NCBI GenBank assembly: GCA_026413225.1
Contig: CM048552.1
Coordinates: 167,908,053 to 167,972,052, forward strand
Direction of reading: 5' to 3'
DNA from: Otis tarda
Lineage: Eukaryota > Chordata > Aves > Otidiformes > Otididae
DNA length: 64,000 nucleotides
Shown here in pieces: positions 24,501 through 37,800 of the stretch. The notes beneath the pieces were generated by a model. It made no database searches. It saw nothing but the letters and a program-made list of their open reading frames with translations, and was not told the origin of the DNA. The stretch's first letter is position 1. The number at the start of each line of letters is the position of its first letter. Made by a program: the position numbers and the translations under genes.

Positions 24501-24754
24501 ACACACAGAAGTGTATACATACTCAAAAACCTTTTTTTTTTTTCCTAGAATTTATTTACACTAAAAAAAATTCCATATCAAGGAAAAGTAAGATTAGACA
24601 AAGATGACTAAATCTTTTCTCCACAAGTCATTAACAGGATACCTGGCTAAGAAAGCTAACCCACCCAAATAGAGGTTGGCAAGATCTGAAAGTCTACTGA
24701 AAGAAATACACACTATCATATTTTAGAAACAAATATATTAGTATTTCTTCTCAT
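21539..24754. other. AT-rich intergenic/intronic sequence, nothing recognised
   Basis: No family-level similarity recognised. Small items only: an A run near 21905-21918, and a perfect 9-bp-stem, 3-nt-loop inverted repeat CTATAACAC/GTGTTATAG at 24290-24310. Confidence 0.6.
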
Positions 24755-24790
24755 TAAAAAACAAACAAACAAACAAACAAACAAACAAAC
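24755..24790. repeat. (CAAA)n microsatellite
   Basis: Eight or nine consecutive ACAA units just left of the old LTR at 24814. Confidence 0.9.
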
Positions 24791-24813
24791 CCAGAAATCA
24801 TAGCTTAAGTAGA

Positions 24814-25375
24814 TATCATGGTTTAATGCCAGCCAGCAACTAAGCACCACACAGCCGCTTGCTTGCTCTCCCTATCACGATGGGAGGAGAGAATTGGAAG
24901 GGTAAAAGTAAGAAAACTCATAGGCTAAGATAAAAACAGTTTAATAATTGAATTGAAATAAAATAAAATAAAACAAAAGAAAACAAAACAAAACAATAAA
25001 TTGTAATGAAAATGAAAATAACAGAGAGATAAATAAAATCCAAGAATGACAAGTGACGCAAACGAAAACAATTGCTTACCACCAACTGACATATGCCCAA
25101 CCTGTCCTCCCCATCACTGCATCATATGCTATAGAACATCCCTTTGGTCTGCTGGGGACAGCTGTCCCATCTGTGTCCCCTCCCAGCTTCTTCTGCACTC
25201 CCAGTCTACTCGTTGGTGGGGTGGTGTGAGACGCAGAAAAGGCCTTAAGATTGTGTAAGCACTGCTAAAACATCCCTGTGTTATGAACACTTTTTCCAAT
25301 ACAAATCCAAAACATAGCTCCATACTAGCTAGTATGAAGAAAATTAACTCTATCATCTCAGCTAAAATGAGCACA
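24814..25375 (-). mobile_element. Old ERVL-like solo LTR
   Basis: Plus-strand text begins TATCATGGTTTAATGCC, with a mutated TG end, and ends GCTAAAATGAGCACA. The order of landmarks matches a common avian ERVL-like LTR as I remember it: CCAGCCAGCAACTAAGCACC near 24830, GGGAGGAGAGAATTGG near 24880, CAGTTTAAT (an ATTAAA signal on the minus strand) near 24938, GACAGCTGTCCCATCTGTGT near 25156, and CTCAGCTAAAATGAGCACA at the right end. The region 24950-25000 expanded into AAATA/AAACA-type repeats. Flanks GTAGA and GTAAG agree at only three of five positions, so the duplication is uncertain. It is related to the outer LTR at 6096-7721. Confidence 0.75.
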
Positions 25376-25900
25376 GTAAGACAACTCCACCCTGAGCACC
25401 CATCACCAGGCCTTACCTGGACTCTGGCTTTAGCCTGGAGGGTTTCTGAGTGGACCCAGGTCTCCTCTTACTGGTTCCCACGCCAGCACTCATACAGGGC
25501 AGCAGTGTCCTTCAAGGCAGACCAGTGAGTGCCTTTGACATCATAGGAAGAATAAAAAATGAGGTGTCGTGGCTGTGGTTTGGAGAAGCAAACAGGCTGG
25601 TGGCCACAGCAGCTGAGGCTGACAATGACACCAAAGGAGGTAATCGAGTGGCTACCCAGCTTGATACTAGAGTGATTTATGAGGTGAGGAGCATGGTCAG
25701 AGCCCCAGGCACACACTACTTAGAGTACCACTTAGAGAACCACTTGGTCAGTGCTAGCAGGAGTCACCTTTCCCTCTGCATATGCAGCATTCCCATGGGA
25801 AAGGACTGTCCCTTTCCCTGTCCCTTATACTGTGGAGGTGTCCCTTTACCTCTTGTTAAGACCTTCAGAGTTCTGTTAGATCATGACTAAAACATCTGCA
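25376..25900. other. GC-richer segment with a 146-codon open frame, unassigned
   Basis: This block right of the old LTR is visibly richer in G and C than its surroundings. It carries a plus-strand frame open over 25450-25890 (146 codons). The frame has no early ATG (it begins at a GTG; first Met at about residue 82) and I recognise no domain. There is no polypurine tract next to the LTR, so it does not look like the 3' interior of that provirus. It could be a decayed exon, an unrecognised repeat, or chance. Confidence 0.35.
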
Positions 25901-27072
25901 GCCACACAGACAGCAAGGAAATTTCTGCTTTGGTGACTTACCCTGCTTCTTCTACTTGTACTTTGCCTTTACTGTAGTATACTGCTGAAATACTGAGGGG
26001 CAAGACCAGGAGCTTGGTAATCTTTTGAGAGGTAAACTTATGAAACATCAAATTTGACCCCTTTTTTTTTTTTTTTTTTTTTGCCAGCTGGTAGCAAAAT
26101 GCAACAATGCATTAGAAAAATCTATGCCTAAGAATCTTCTAGAACTGTAGAAAATTGCAGTGAAAATGTTTTATATTGGTATGTCTGGAGAGTGAATGTG
26201 AACACATGGGGGAAAAATACCAGTGGGATACGGGTTATAAAAATGTCATGTGTTGCTAACACAGTAGCAAGTCAACCAGATCCTAGCACACTGCTACCTG
26301 CAATTGCTCAGGACAGCCAGATCTGAAATGGAGACAGGGACTAAATCCTGATGACTGAGAGAGGTGGGGCAGGATAGAAAGACTAATCACTGTCAGCTCC
26401 TAAAGAATACAGTGAGACATATTCAAAACCAGCACACTCCCAGAAGAAAACTAGAACGTGTGGAGAGAGACTCAACATCTGATGCCTCAGCTTCTTCATG
26501 TCGTTACAAGCAACCATGCACAGACTACCTGGATACAGATGTCTTAGGGCCTGCACGCTCTCAAACTGCTTACACGTGTCCTGGGGGTTGTATGAGAATG
26601 TGAGAGACTGAAATCAGTTGTGTTTTAACATACATTCATCATTCTTTTCTATGAGGTTTTGCGCTGAGCTACACTGCTGCGACAGTGTTGGAACATTATT
26701 TCCTTCAGGGCAGCCTGGAATTTTTTATGTTTTCCAGAGTCTGTAGAAGACATGTATACTGCCATAAGCAATTCAACATTCATTTATGTACTTGCAACCT
26801 GTAAGATTAAATGTTCTGTTTGCTAAATTGCAAAAGAAAACCAGCACTTTTAGGATGGGGTTCATTTCATCCTGACATAGAGTTCAAAAATACTTCAGAT
26901 TAATTGAAACCACTAGAGGACAGAATTTAACCCCTCATGGTATTTCTCAGTATCAGACTATGTACAACTAAACATAGCTGTATAAATGTAGAAAAGCAAT
27001 TAAAATGTCCAAACATATATATATATATGTATTTAGAGAAATACTAGATGCCCTAGAATACTTGAGCTATTT

Positions 27073-27107
27073 GCATAGCTGTCACTATGCACAGCTATGC
27101 ACTATGC
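27073..27107. repeat. Perfect inverted repeat plus ACTATGC heptamers
   Basis: Arms GCATAGCTGT (27073-27082) and ACAGCTATGC (27091-27100) form a perfect 10-bp stem with an 8-nt loop. The loop text CACTATGC recurs directly after the second arm, giving a small mixed inverted/direct repeat cluster. Confidence 0.8.
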
Positions 27108-29809
27108 ACTATGTCACAGGATTTATGAAAGATCTGTGAAGTTGCATCTTGAAATCAGGAAGGGATACCCTGCGACACCTAAAATGCCTCTAGCATTATC
27201 TAACTTTAAAGACTTAAATTGTTCTGCATAAAGAGCTTTCAATACCTACAGAAAAGTGTTCAGTGTCATCTGGGAGTTCACGGAGCATTTAAGACATCCA
27301 GACAGAGCAGGCACATGGCCTCCAGTTGGAGATGACATTGACCATTGCAACACAGACTTCTGTGACCATCCAGCCAGTAGCTGACCATTCTGGCTGAGAA
27401 AGCTAATTCCCCATGCAAAAATCCCAATCAATCACATTTTTAAAAACTCGACACTTAAGTATCTATGTAATAGCATCCAGTCTATGTGTATGTTTATTCT
27501 GTCTGGTTGTGTGGTCTCCTGTCCTTGACAATAACATATGCTTGTTATATGGAGTCAACAGTTGCTTGTGCTTAGTACGTCTTTGGCATTACCAGGCATC
27601 AAAAATATTATTCTTATGGCAAACAGTAATTTAACAGGATCCATGGGGATGTTCTAATGTCCTCTACTCATTACATGTATTTATTGTGTGATGGGCCAGC
27701 TGACTGCTGTCATAAACCGACTGTATTTTATTTTACAAACCTTCTGGCATATCTCAATGATTCATAATTAACATGGTCCATAAAATGTCTGAGTCCTTTT
27801 GTGACAACAAAGATCACATAGCTGTGCATTTTAAATTAACGAAAGGACATACTTGCTTATAGGTATATTGAGTACACACAGGGTTAGCAATTTATTAATA
27901 TTAAACATGTTTAACATTGAGGCTTAAGCATCTGTTCTTTACAAAGGCTTAGCAAGGAGTTCAGACTACACAAAAAGGTCACTGTGCTTCTCAAGACATA
28001 CTTGGATTCTTGTTATTATTGCCAGGAGTGTATCCTCTGACTGTTTCTATACTTCATCAGTATTAGTTTTCTCTCTAATTAATGTTCTATCCTCCTTCTC
28101 CCATATCCAAAGGTTCGGCCAGTGAGTGCACCTGGCTCAAAGTTTTTTCATTTTTATCTTGACAACAAAATAGTTTACCAGAGTGATATGGGAGATACTT
28201 GGAAGTGTAGCAACCATACTGATATTGTCAAAGATTTTAAAAATCTTTCTACAAAACTGGGATTTTGGTTTAGCTTACTACGAAAATCCTAAAATGCAAG
28301 GCTGAGTTGAATCTTGTAGGTGTGGGAATTGAGTGAATGAATAAAGCCAGAAAGTTAATATTTTGATGCTAAGATATTAACAATCACCCACTCATCCCGT
28401 CTCCTAGAGCAAGAAAAGAGTGGAATAGGAATTTAATCATCAAATCAAGCATTAATTACAATTAGTGAAAATGTCAGAGCAATAGACATATAGGTACTCA
28501 AGATAAGCACAGTGATGAAATAGATGTCTTCACATTTCTACAGTAATAAAGACTTATTTAATTTTGAATATATTTTTTTTGTCCCTTGTGTAAGCAAAGA
28601 TGAGGATAATAGCATATTAAAAATTAACCTTAGTCAGTCTAAAGTACAACAATAAGAGAGAGACACACATACATAAGATTCTTCAACCTATCTTAAAATA
28701 GTTGCTTAATTTTATACACAGGATTATTTGCCCTTTGGAGGAATCTTCGTGTCTTCATTAACTGTGGAAGGAGACTGGATGACTAAAACCAGATGAGCAA
28801 CTTTTAGATGGTAGCTGTTGAGATTCATCCCTCTTTTAGTAAGGACTCTCTCTGCTTTTCTGTGAGGGAACCTTTTGACCTACTGTCAGAAATGTCCTGT
28901 GGACACAATTAATTAAGTTCAGGAGACTAAGAAGAGTTTTATGCCATGTTTCAGTGACATTGTGTAGCAGTTCACTGCAATGTTGAGATGTGACTAGAGG
29001 GATCAGCATGTATCATCGTGGTGTGTTTGCAACCAAGAGAAAATTCTTGCCTGTAAGTCTTCAGTATTCAAGTGTAAATGATAGTAAGGGTGGAAATTGA
29101 TTGTGTCCCCTGCATATAGTGGTCTAGTGCCCTCTGAGGTTTCCTCAAGCACCTAATCTGACTTTCAGTCCTGGTCCAAGGGTTTTCCAAAGTCGTTCCA
29201 GCCCTCTTGCAACAGCATCTCACAGCTTGCTATACATTTCAACTGATGAATCAAGCCTGATGTTTCTGCAAATCAATGAAGGAAAATAAAACTCGAAGTC
29301 TAACTACCCATAGAATAAAGTAGTTAAGCATGATTAGAACGTAGGCATGCATTTTCAGTGGCTTCAATGTGTGTGTTTCACGCTTAACCCAAAGGAGGGG
29401 CTTACAACTTCTGAGAGACTGACATCCTCTGGGCAATCTGGTCCATTCCGTATTAGTCTAATTATTTCCTCCGATCTCTAGGAAAATATAATGTGTGGCT
29501 GCTGCAACATAATAAGTGACATTAAGTTTCTCTGAACATAAGTTTGGCTTCAATTTTCATATTAAATTTTCATTGAGTATATCAAGAACAAAGAAAGTTC
29601 ATTTAGTGTGATAATATATATGCTACATGCAAAAAGTAAAAGGAACGTTTCATGGTAACCAAAAACCCTGAGCTTCTGAAGTTTTACAATTTGATTAAAA
29701 TATTTTTAATTATGAAGCTTGCATTTTATTACAGACTCATTTTTTTTTATTTATACCAAATTACAGCACAGTGTTTTGTCCTCATTCTTATGCTTTTCCC
29801 TGCTCCTAA

Positions 29810-29902
29810 ACATCATCATCATCACTATTACTGCTACCACTACCACTACTAATACTACTACTACTACTACTAAAAATAATAATAATAATAATAATAGTAA
29901 TA
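29810..29902. repeat. Compound trinucleotide microsatellite
   Basis: CAT units, then CTA/CTG/CCA variants, then ACT units, then AAT units (about 29875-29896). Three successive trinucleotide motifs in one tract. Confidence 0.9.
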
Positions 29903-32900
29903 CTTTTCCTCTCATTCTTTTAGCTAGTTCATTTCTGTGTGTTCTCTATTTTAAAGTTTCATTATTCAAGTGCTGATGAGGCTTAAGCTTAAAAATAAGC
30001 TAACTGAAGATTGATGAGGGTATTTAAAGACTGTTTTGTAACTTCAGTCTTTTGAAATTACATTTTCTACCTCTGTAAGTTTAACATCAATGTATTATTT
30101 CTGCAAAGGAAAACAGCTATTTCATTTTTAATATTATTCAGCTAGTTACTAATTAGAAGTGGATACAACTACAGTTTTCAAGTCTAAATGTATACTAAAT
30201 TAATAACAATCTGCAGTAACTTGAAATAAATTTTGTCTTTTTACTTTTTTTTTTTCATTTTAAATAGGTTTTCATAACAAAAAAAAACCCTACGTTTTCC
30301 TGGTAAACAAAAATAATTGGCTTTTTTTTTTCTAAACCACATTATCTTTAAGGTTAATACATGACTTGCAGTTATTGTCTTCTTGTCAGACCCCAACTGT
30401 GTATGTCAGAGCCATCCACTTAAAATGTACTTTTCATAAATTCCATCCCCACTTTTAAAAGTCTGTTATGTACCTGTTAGATCCCCAGCATTTCAACACT
30501 TAGGCACCTCACTATCTTTTCTTTTATACTTGTTTTTCAAAAAAGCTCTGTAGGAATACTTGAAGTATGATTAACTGACTGATTATGATGTACATTCGTA
30601 TTTTTTGCAGTGACCTATACGCTGACACTGACAACTCATGGTTATCGGAAATTAAGAACTTTAGGAATTATATCCTATTAAGTGAAGTCAATAAAAGATA
30701 CCTTTCCGTTAGGACTAATTGCGGGAAGATGATGGAGATCAGTCCACATATCTACCTCACTACCAATGGAAATAAAAGAGAAAAAAAAAAGAAGTATTAC
30801 ATAGCCTGATCCAAAACATTGTCAGGATATGAGCTATCAATTCTGCTGTGTGCACAATTTGTGACCTAATGTTCAACTTCATTCTCTGGCCCACTTTTTT
30901 TCATTGCCTTGTAGACATACCTTAATGACCTTTCTTCTATTATTTACTGCAATAGTGGAAATTTCCATGTTGAGGCCAAGAACAGCTCCAGCTGTGAACT
31001 ATACCTCATCTATGCCAATACTGAAGGATTTAAAGCAAGCAAAGAAACTAAAAGTGCAATGTGCTAAAGCCCCCAACAATAGTCTGAGAGAGTGAAAAGT
31101 AATTTTTTTTACAGAAAGAGAGGATTGCTTGGGTATTACAGTTATAGGGGCATTGTACAAAAGATACATGTGGCAATTCTTTAGACTTCAAAGTGTTCAG
31201 CTCCCATAGAGAATTTAAATCTCTGTGTAAGGTACCCTGAGTGAGTGAGGTTCATCTTGTACCATTTGAAAAACAGAATTAAGCCCCACCTTTGATAACT
31301 GCAGGTATAGTTATGAGGTAACTACGTTTATAGATATGAGCTAGGGACATTATTCTTTTGCCACTTTTGACACTTGTGATACTGTTCAGCTGACCAAAAA
31401 TAGAGCTGGGCTTCAAATACCCAAACATATATAAATGCACACTTACTTTCTATGCTTCTGAGGAGCTGGAAAACTTTCAGGGTATAAATCCTCTCTTTGA
31501 AGTCATAAACAGGACAACAGTTGGTCTGAATACAAGACTGTGGTCGATCTGGTTGATAAATCAGGAAATTTACAACTTAGACAAGGTGACAAGAAAGCAC
31601 TTTAGAAGAAACAAGGTTGTTATGGCAGAGGTGGGTGCACAATGGCAGGCAGACCATACCTGGGCCTTTGGTCTAAAATGCAAAACAGACTCTCAAGATG
31701 CAGGGGCTTTTGTAACCATTTGTAATAGGGGTCACACAGTTCAGAAATTACACACTGAGTGAGGAAAAAAAAAAAATTAAGCCAGCCTTTAAACAAGCTG
31801 CTAAAGCAGTATAAAGTTCACCATTTTATTGTTAATAGCAAAGTAAAAGCCTTCGTCATACAGTGTTTTAATACAATGCTGAAAAATTAGATATGAAGAT
31901 ATTTTATAGCATGCATCAATTTTCACTATATTGATGTGCTATCAGAGTACACAAAGAGCTGAAACTTCAGCTTCCACAGAATGGCTGGAGCCAGGCCTAT
32001 GGATCTGAACCCTGTTAACTCTGTGAGTCTCGTAACGTCTGTAGGGATGAGTTTGGAATTATAGGATCTACTTTTTTTCTGAAAAAGGGATACTACATCA
32101 AGGTACTTAAGACGAGAAATTTGAGGAATGTTATGAGCAGGTGCTCATGAATGAAATTTTCGTAGTCATGACAGATATCTGTGCAGTGCTTAATAGGCTG
32201 TAGTCCCAAAGCATTTGTGGGAGCATTTTGCCATGCAAACATCAAAAAGTGAATCCTGACAAGAACAGAGTCTACAAATAGAGAATATCATCACTGCACA
32301 AGGAAAGGAAGGAAGAAACAAATGCTATCAAAATGGTGTGGCTGGCCCCAGAAATTTAATAGCTGAAAAGTTAACAGGAGAAGCCTTTCAAGTCCAGATC
32401 CACTTTATTGATCCCCTCCACAGCAAAGCTTAAACTGTCGATGCTGCAGTAGTATATTGAGTCTAAAAAGGCAAAACAGGTTCTTCAGGTTCTGAAGTAG
32501 CTGGGGATTTAAAATAATTATTAGCAGAATCTCTGCTGAGAGTGCGGGGAATGACCAGAACACGCTCTCCACACACAAAGGTGTGTGCACACACCCACAC
32601 ACAGAGCGTGAAGAATGGCAGGGACAGAGACAATCCCTCCACTCACTGCAATGACAAGGCTGGCCAGGCACCAGGACTCACAGGCATTCAGGAAGATTTA
32701 TCCCAAATGGGGCACCTGTAAAACAAGCAAGTCTATGGGCTACACACTCATTCTAGAGAGAGGTTCTTCCCTGCTGTTAGCTATCATAAACTTTGATGGC
32801 TCTCCTCCTGGTCAAGTTTTGTGAATCCTTGTCTTGACTAATTGATTTTCCTACAGAAGGCTTCTCTTTTCTAAAATGTTGTATCACTTTGACTTGTGAT

Positions 32901-33189
32901 TATTTAGCAAATCTATAAAATATTTCTAGATAACTTCTGCATCTTGTGGACTATGCAATCTCAGACAATCAGTTCAAATTTGAACCAGCCAACAGAGCGG
33001 ACTTTGTCTTCAGATGAAGGTTGCCATTCTTTTAAGATGTGATCTTTTACCATGTATGTCATGTGTGGTTCTTTTACCATGTCTTGCCATGTATGATTCA
33101 AGATAACTTTAATTCTAGGTCACACATACATTCTTACTCTGTGGTCCCCAGATTTTTCAAAGTCCATGGAAATTTGAATTATTTATCCA

Positions 33190-33199
33190 CTATATATAA

Positions 33200-33230
<31 letters not shown>

Positions 33231-33340
33231 CAGGCACATACATGGACACCCACAAATACAAACATGGACATCTATGTATTTATATGCATATGTACTCACA
33301 TGTGTGTATATTTACATACACACATTCACACATGTGTGTC
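33190..33340. repeat. (CA)n/(TA)n/(TG)n-rich simple repeat region
   Basis: Runs of ACACAC and ATATAT with interspersed ACATAC/CATGTG motifs; alternating purine-pyrimidine over about 150 bp. Confidence 0.85.
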
Positions 33341-34767
33341 CATGTATTTTTCTAAACTGGTTCTTATTCACATGTTCACATATATCTAATTATGACTAAT
33401 TTAGCGGCAGTAATGCAACTTGTTTACTTAAATCTGTTTCTATTTAGACTCTAACATGACTTATCAACAGTTTCAACATCTTTTCCGAGAAAGTCAGAAC
33501 TTTGGGTATTTAGGTTGTCTTGAAAAGATCCTGAGACACTAAATCACACAGAGTTCAAATTATACAGCTAGAAGTGACAAAATTGTGTAGTGGTCCAAAG
33601 AACATAAAGAAGTATGGTTCCAGAGTCTCAGCATTTTGAACTTGAAACTGAAATCACTGAACAGTTTATCATTCTCAGGTAGTTATTTAAATGGAGTATT
33701 ACTAAACTTCAAAAATAATTTTAGTAATAAAACTAAATGTAATGAACATAATGTAGTGCAAGTTATAAAAAGGAGGAGTTTTTAATATGAAGGTTATAGT
33801 TGGGCATTTAGTAGTTTCCAATATTACTTTTCAAGGTAAACACTAATCCAAACTGTAGTAGTTATTAAAATTCAAATTTTATAATGTCTCCTTCGAGAAC
33901 GAAGATTGTTTGCAAGTATTAGAAAGAGTAATTAGTCATAAAATAGTACTGCACCTATATTCTTGACATCCATTAAGACTCTAACAGTATACAAAAATAG
34001 CACAGATTAACAAACCTATGTTTCCTGTCGTGAAGGTCTTACTATTCAATTAACATGAAGATTCACACACTAAAGACTAAAGGACACATTTAAGAGAAAA
34101 GAAGAGTACCTACAACAGCATTCTGAGATTATATGAGTTAGTTATATGCATCAGCTAATGATTATGGATAGTTAGGATGAAGTCCAGGACAATCTGAGTT
34201 CTTCAAAAACTTTATCAGAAAGGAATTAACTGCTCTGTGTTTGTCTTTGCCCGATACAATGACATACATATGCATGCTCAATATTAGTCTGTAAATAGCC
34301 TTAAACAAATACTTAACTTCTAATAGTGACTCAAAATGCCATTTGCAAGCTTTCCAAACCCAATACTTAAAGGTACAGTAAAGCATAAGCACTTTCTTTG
34401 CAAAGTATTGTCTGGAAACCTTTTCTGTTTCAGTGACACACATGGAAATAAAAAAAAAAATGTATTACATCAGGAAAAAAAAAAGTGTTTGCACCACATT
34501 TTATGTCAACATATAGCAGCATGTAAATACTTTGTATTGACAAAGAAGAAAAATACTTCCACTCAACCAGATATTAGATCACAGTATTTGACTACATGCC
34601 TTGAGAGCACAACAAGGTAGTACCAGAGCTGCTACAAGAAAGTTCCTTTGCCTCAGAATTACTTCACTTTATCTGCTATTAACTTTTTTTTTATACTTCA
34701 GTGCCTGTCTTGTAATAGGCATCATTTACTGATATATGCTATAGTTACCATCAATTTGCTTCTGTTT

Positions 34768-34819
34768 CAGGACACAAAACTCCATGAATGAGTCAGGACA
34801 CAGAATTCCATGAATGAGT
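34768..34819. repeat. 26-bp tandem duplication
   Basis: Units 34768-34793 and 34794-34819, both beginning CAGGACACA and ending CCATGAATGAGT, with two mismatches. Confidence 0.9.
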
Positions 34820-37800
34820 GCACATTTAAAGGTCATAAGCAAAAGCTGAATAACTCTTTTTATCCTAATTGCAGTTCTCAACTGAAACAACTTAGAGCAT
34901 TTTAACCAACACTCTGTACAAATAAAAAGTTCCCATATACCTGAAGCAGACTGTTTAAGAGAACAACTTGCTCTCTTTCATTAGTTAATAAGTAAAAACA
35001 CTAAGGAACACTTTACTCATGTAATTTTACATCCAGCAATTTGTTCATACTTCCAACTAATGAATGCTGAAAAAGTATTGGAGATGAAAATAAATAATGA
35101 GTTATTTTTTTATTATTTTTGTATATATTCACACAGGGAAAGAATTCAGATACCATAACAGTCTAAGAATATTTTAATTTTGTTTTTAAAGTAGAAGCAA
35201 TTTAAACTGATGAGACTCAAATTCTCATTCAGTTTCTTAAATGAAATTCATTATCAGACTGTGGAATATGGTAATCAGGATCTTGGAAATCAAGCATACT
35301 AAATTCCTTAAATGGAAAGTGGTTCTTAGAATTTGTCCTTAAAAAAATGAATACTCCTCTCAAAGAAACAAATAGTCTAGAGTCAAAAGATAAAATCTTC
35401 TATAGTATTTGTAATATTTAATATTTGCCAAATAAGAGCTATTCTACTATGTCTAGGATAACAGAGTATTATCACATGAAAAGTGAATTGATTCCAACAG
35501 AGCATAGGTCTGCAAAATGAAATCTGCATGAGGTAGTCATAGTAAAATCAGCTTCTGTTGTGTCGTGAAAGTGATAGACTTCTGCATCTCCATCAGAAAA
35601 ATGGGTGGCTGGGTCAAATAGGAAGGCATAGACAAAATTACTTCTCTCTCTATCCGGTCAATGAGCCCTGTAGCATAAGACTTTTTATATTATGCTTATA
35701 CTACATAAATTATACATCCTGAAATAAGATATATCTTAAACTTCTTATAAAGAGATTGTACCATGCCTGGTCTGAAGTCAATTCTCTTGGCTTTTTTCCT
35801 TTTTTTTTAACAAAGATGCTGCCCCTAAAATACTTCATCTTGAGGCTTTACTGGCTATGTCTTCCATTGTTTACACACACTCCCTGCTATAGATCTGCTG
35901 TTTGGATCAGTTTTAAAATTCTTGTGTTCAGTACTTTAGTTCTCATCCATTTTTTTGTTCCTCACAAATCTTTAACCATTTCCTCTCAAAGCTACGCAAG
36001 TGTCTTCTCCTCTGTTTTCCTTCTATCTTTCTCACTATGTTCCACACAGCTATGTGTTCTCAACCATAGTCTAACAGGTAAGTACAAGGAAACGGGGTCC
36101 ATTCTATAATCCTGAAATTAAATCATGTGTGGCTTGGCCCCCTATACTTAGATATAATTATTTTCCCCCTCAGAAAGCAAAGTGGTTTCATCAACATTTC
36201 TGCAGCCCATTTTATCCCCTGAAGTGTGCCAAGGTGTTATGTAAGGCCACTGCAACTCTGAAATGCAGGAATGACTACTGATTCAATGCCAGTGGTTACA
36301 CTAACACGTAATGGACTCACTAGTGCTTAATCCTGTGTCTCATCTATGTTAAATTTGCTACTGTAATCATAGTCTCAGGCTGTAAAAGTATTGCTGAGTA
36401 GTGCTGAGCTTAAGTAGCAGGTGTGGTTGGCATTCACACTGTTTAGAATTGTATTCCTCTGGGACAGATCTGGACAGGTCTGGAAACAGAGAATGAGCCA
36501 ATTCTGAATTTTGATTATGGAAAATCAGTGATCCACCACTTAAGTGCGCTCTGGGCTCCCTCTTAATTTTTGTAATATCATTTGGATCCTCTTAACAAGG
36601 ACTATATAATACTTTAGCTAAAAAAAAAAGGTCTTTAAAAGAAAAAGTTCCTCCCCATTAATTTCTACAAGTTATCAGTAGAAAACAAATTGATTGCAAG
36701 GAATGGTAAGCTGTACTTTCATGAGATACTCAGAAGTCTAAACAGGTAAGAAGGTAACTGAGAAAACCTCCAAATTTTCTAAAAATATTAACAGATTTTT
36801 ACTTACAAAATCAGAAAAGATTGAAGAAGAGTAGGACTCCAGAGGTTAGATTTTCCTCTACAACAATGAATATGGTAGGAAGGAAGGAGCTCATTCCACT
36901 TATAGAGAATCATGATTGAGAAAAGGAAAAATCAGAATACTCAAGCTGTAATTTAAGCAGATGATTAACCTTAATACCTCTCATCTTATGAAAAGGAGCA
37001 GAAAATTGTTTTTAATTAACTCTTATTAGATAAAAACTGAATGAAATAGTTGTCTTTATTTTTGTCCTCATCTTCTTATAGACTAAGTTTCCTACGTTGT
37101 GAGACATTGCACTTAGTGTCCTTTGGCTTACTTTAATTTGAACTCATTTTGATAGAACTACTTAAAGATACAGCAGTATAAAATATCAGAAATTAGATGA
37201 TGTGAGTTTCCCTGCTTTCATTTTCTAAAAGTAACTATTTAAAATTTGTAAAGCCTTTCTGAGGGACAAAGGATTTGAAAAAGAAGACATAAATTACAAT
37301 ATTTCAATTAACTTGAATTTTTAGCAGCTTAAATTGATCATTCTGTATGTTCAGTAAACTATTAGACAGAAATTAGGGGTGATGGTTAAGTAATCCCCAA
37401 AATATACTTCCTTGTAGTGTGACAACTGTATTAAACTGCAGGAATTAAAACCCATTATTCACAACACTTCTAAGAAATGACTGCTGCTTTGAGCTTGATT
37501 TTATACATAAACCACATATTTGTAGATGTATGTACACACATGTATGTTTATTTATTTCCTCATACACAAGGGAAACGTGTGTAAAAGAGTCTTCATACTT
37601 TTTAAGCCTTTTAGAGAACAATATTCGTGACAGGGACAGATCTAGTTCAAAAATAAAATGAATTTGCCAGATGTGACCAGACACCTGAGATAGGGTTATT
37701 CTTTACTGGTTACAGTACCTGATGCCAAGGATGAAAAAATTCAAAGAAAATAATTGCAATTCAGCTGAACTCCTAAGGATGAAGTATGAATCAGGAGTTC

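Noticed and set aside
33039-33389. 116-codon plus-strand frame
   Set aside because: Mostly translation of a CA/TA/TG simple repeat.
35756-36109. 117-codon hydrophobic plus-strand frame
   Set aside because: Begins at TTG and its hydrophobicity reflects T-rich DNA; no signal of a real membrane-protein family.
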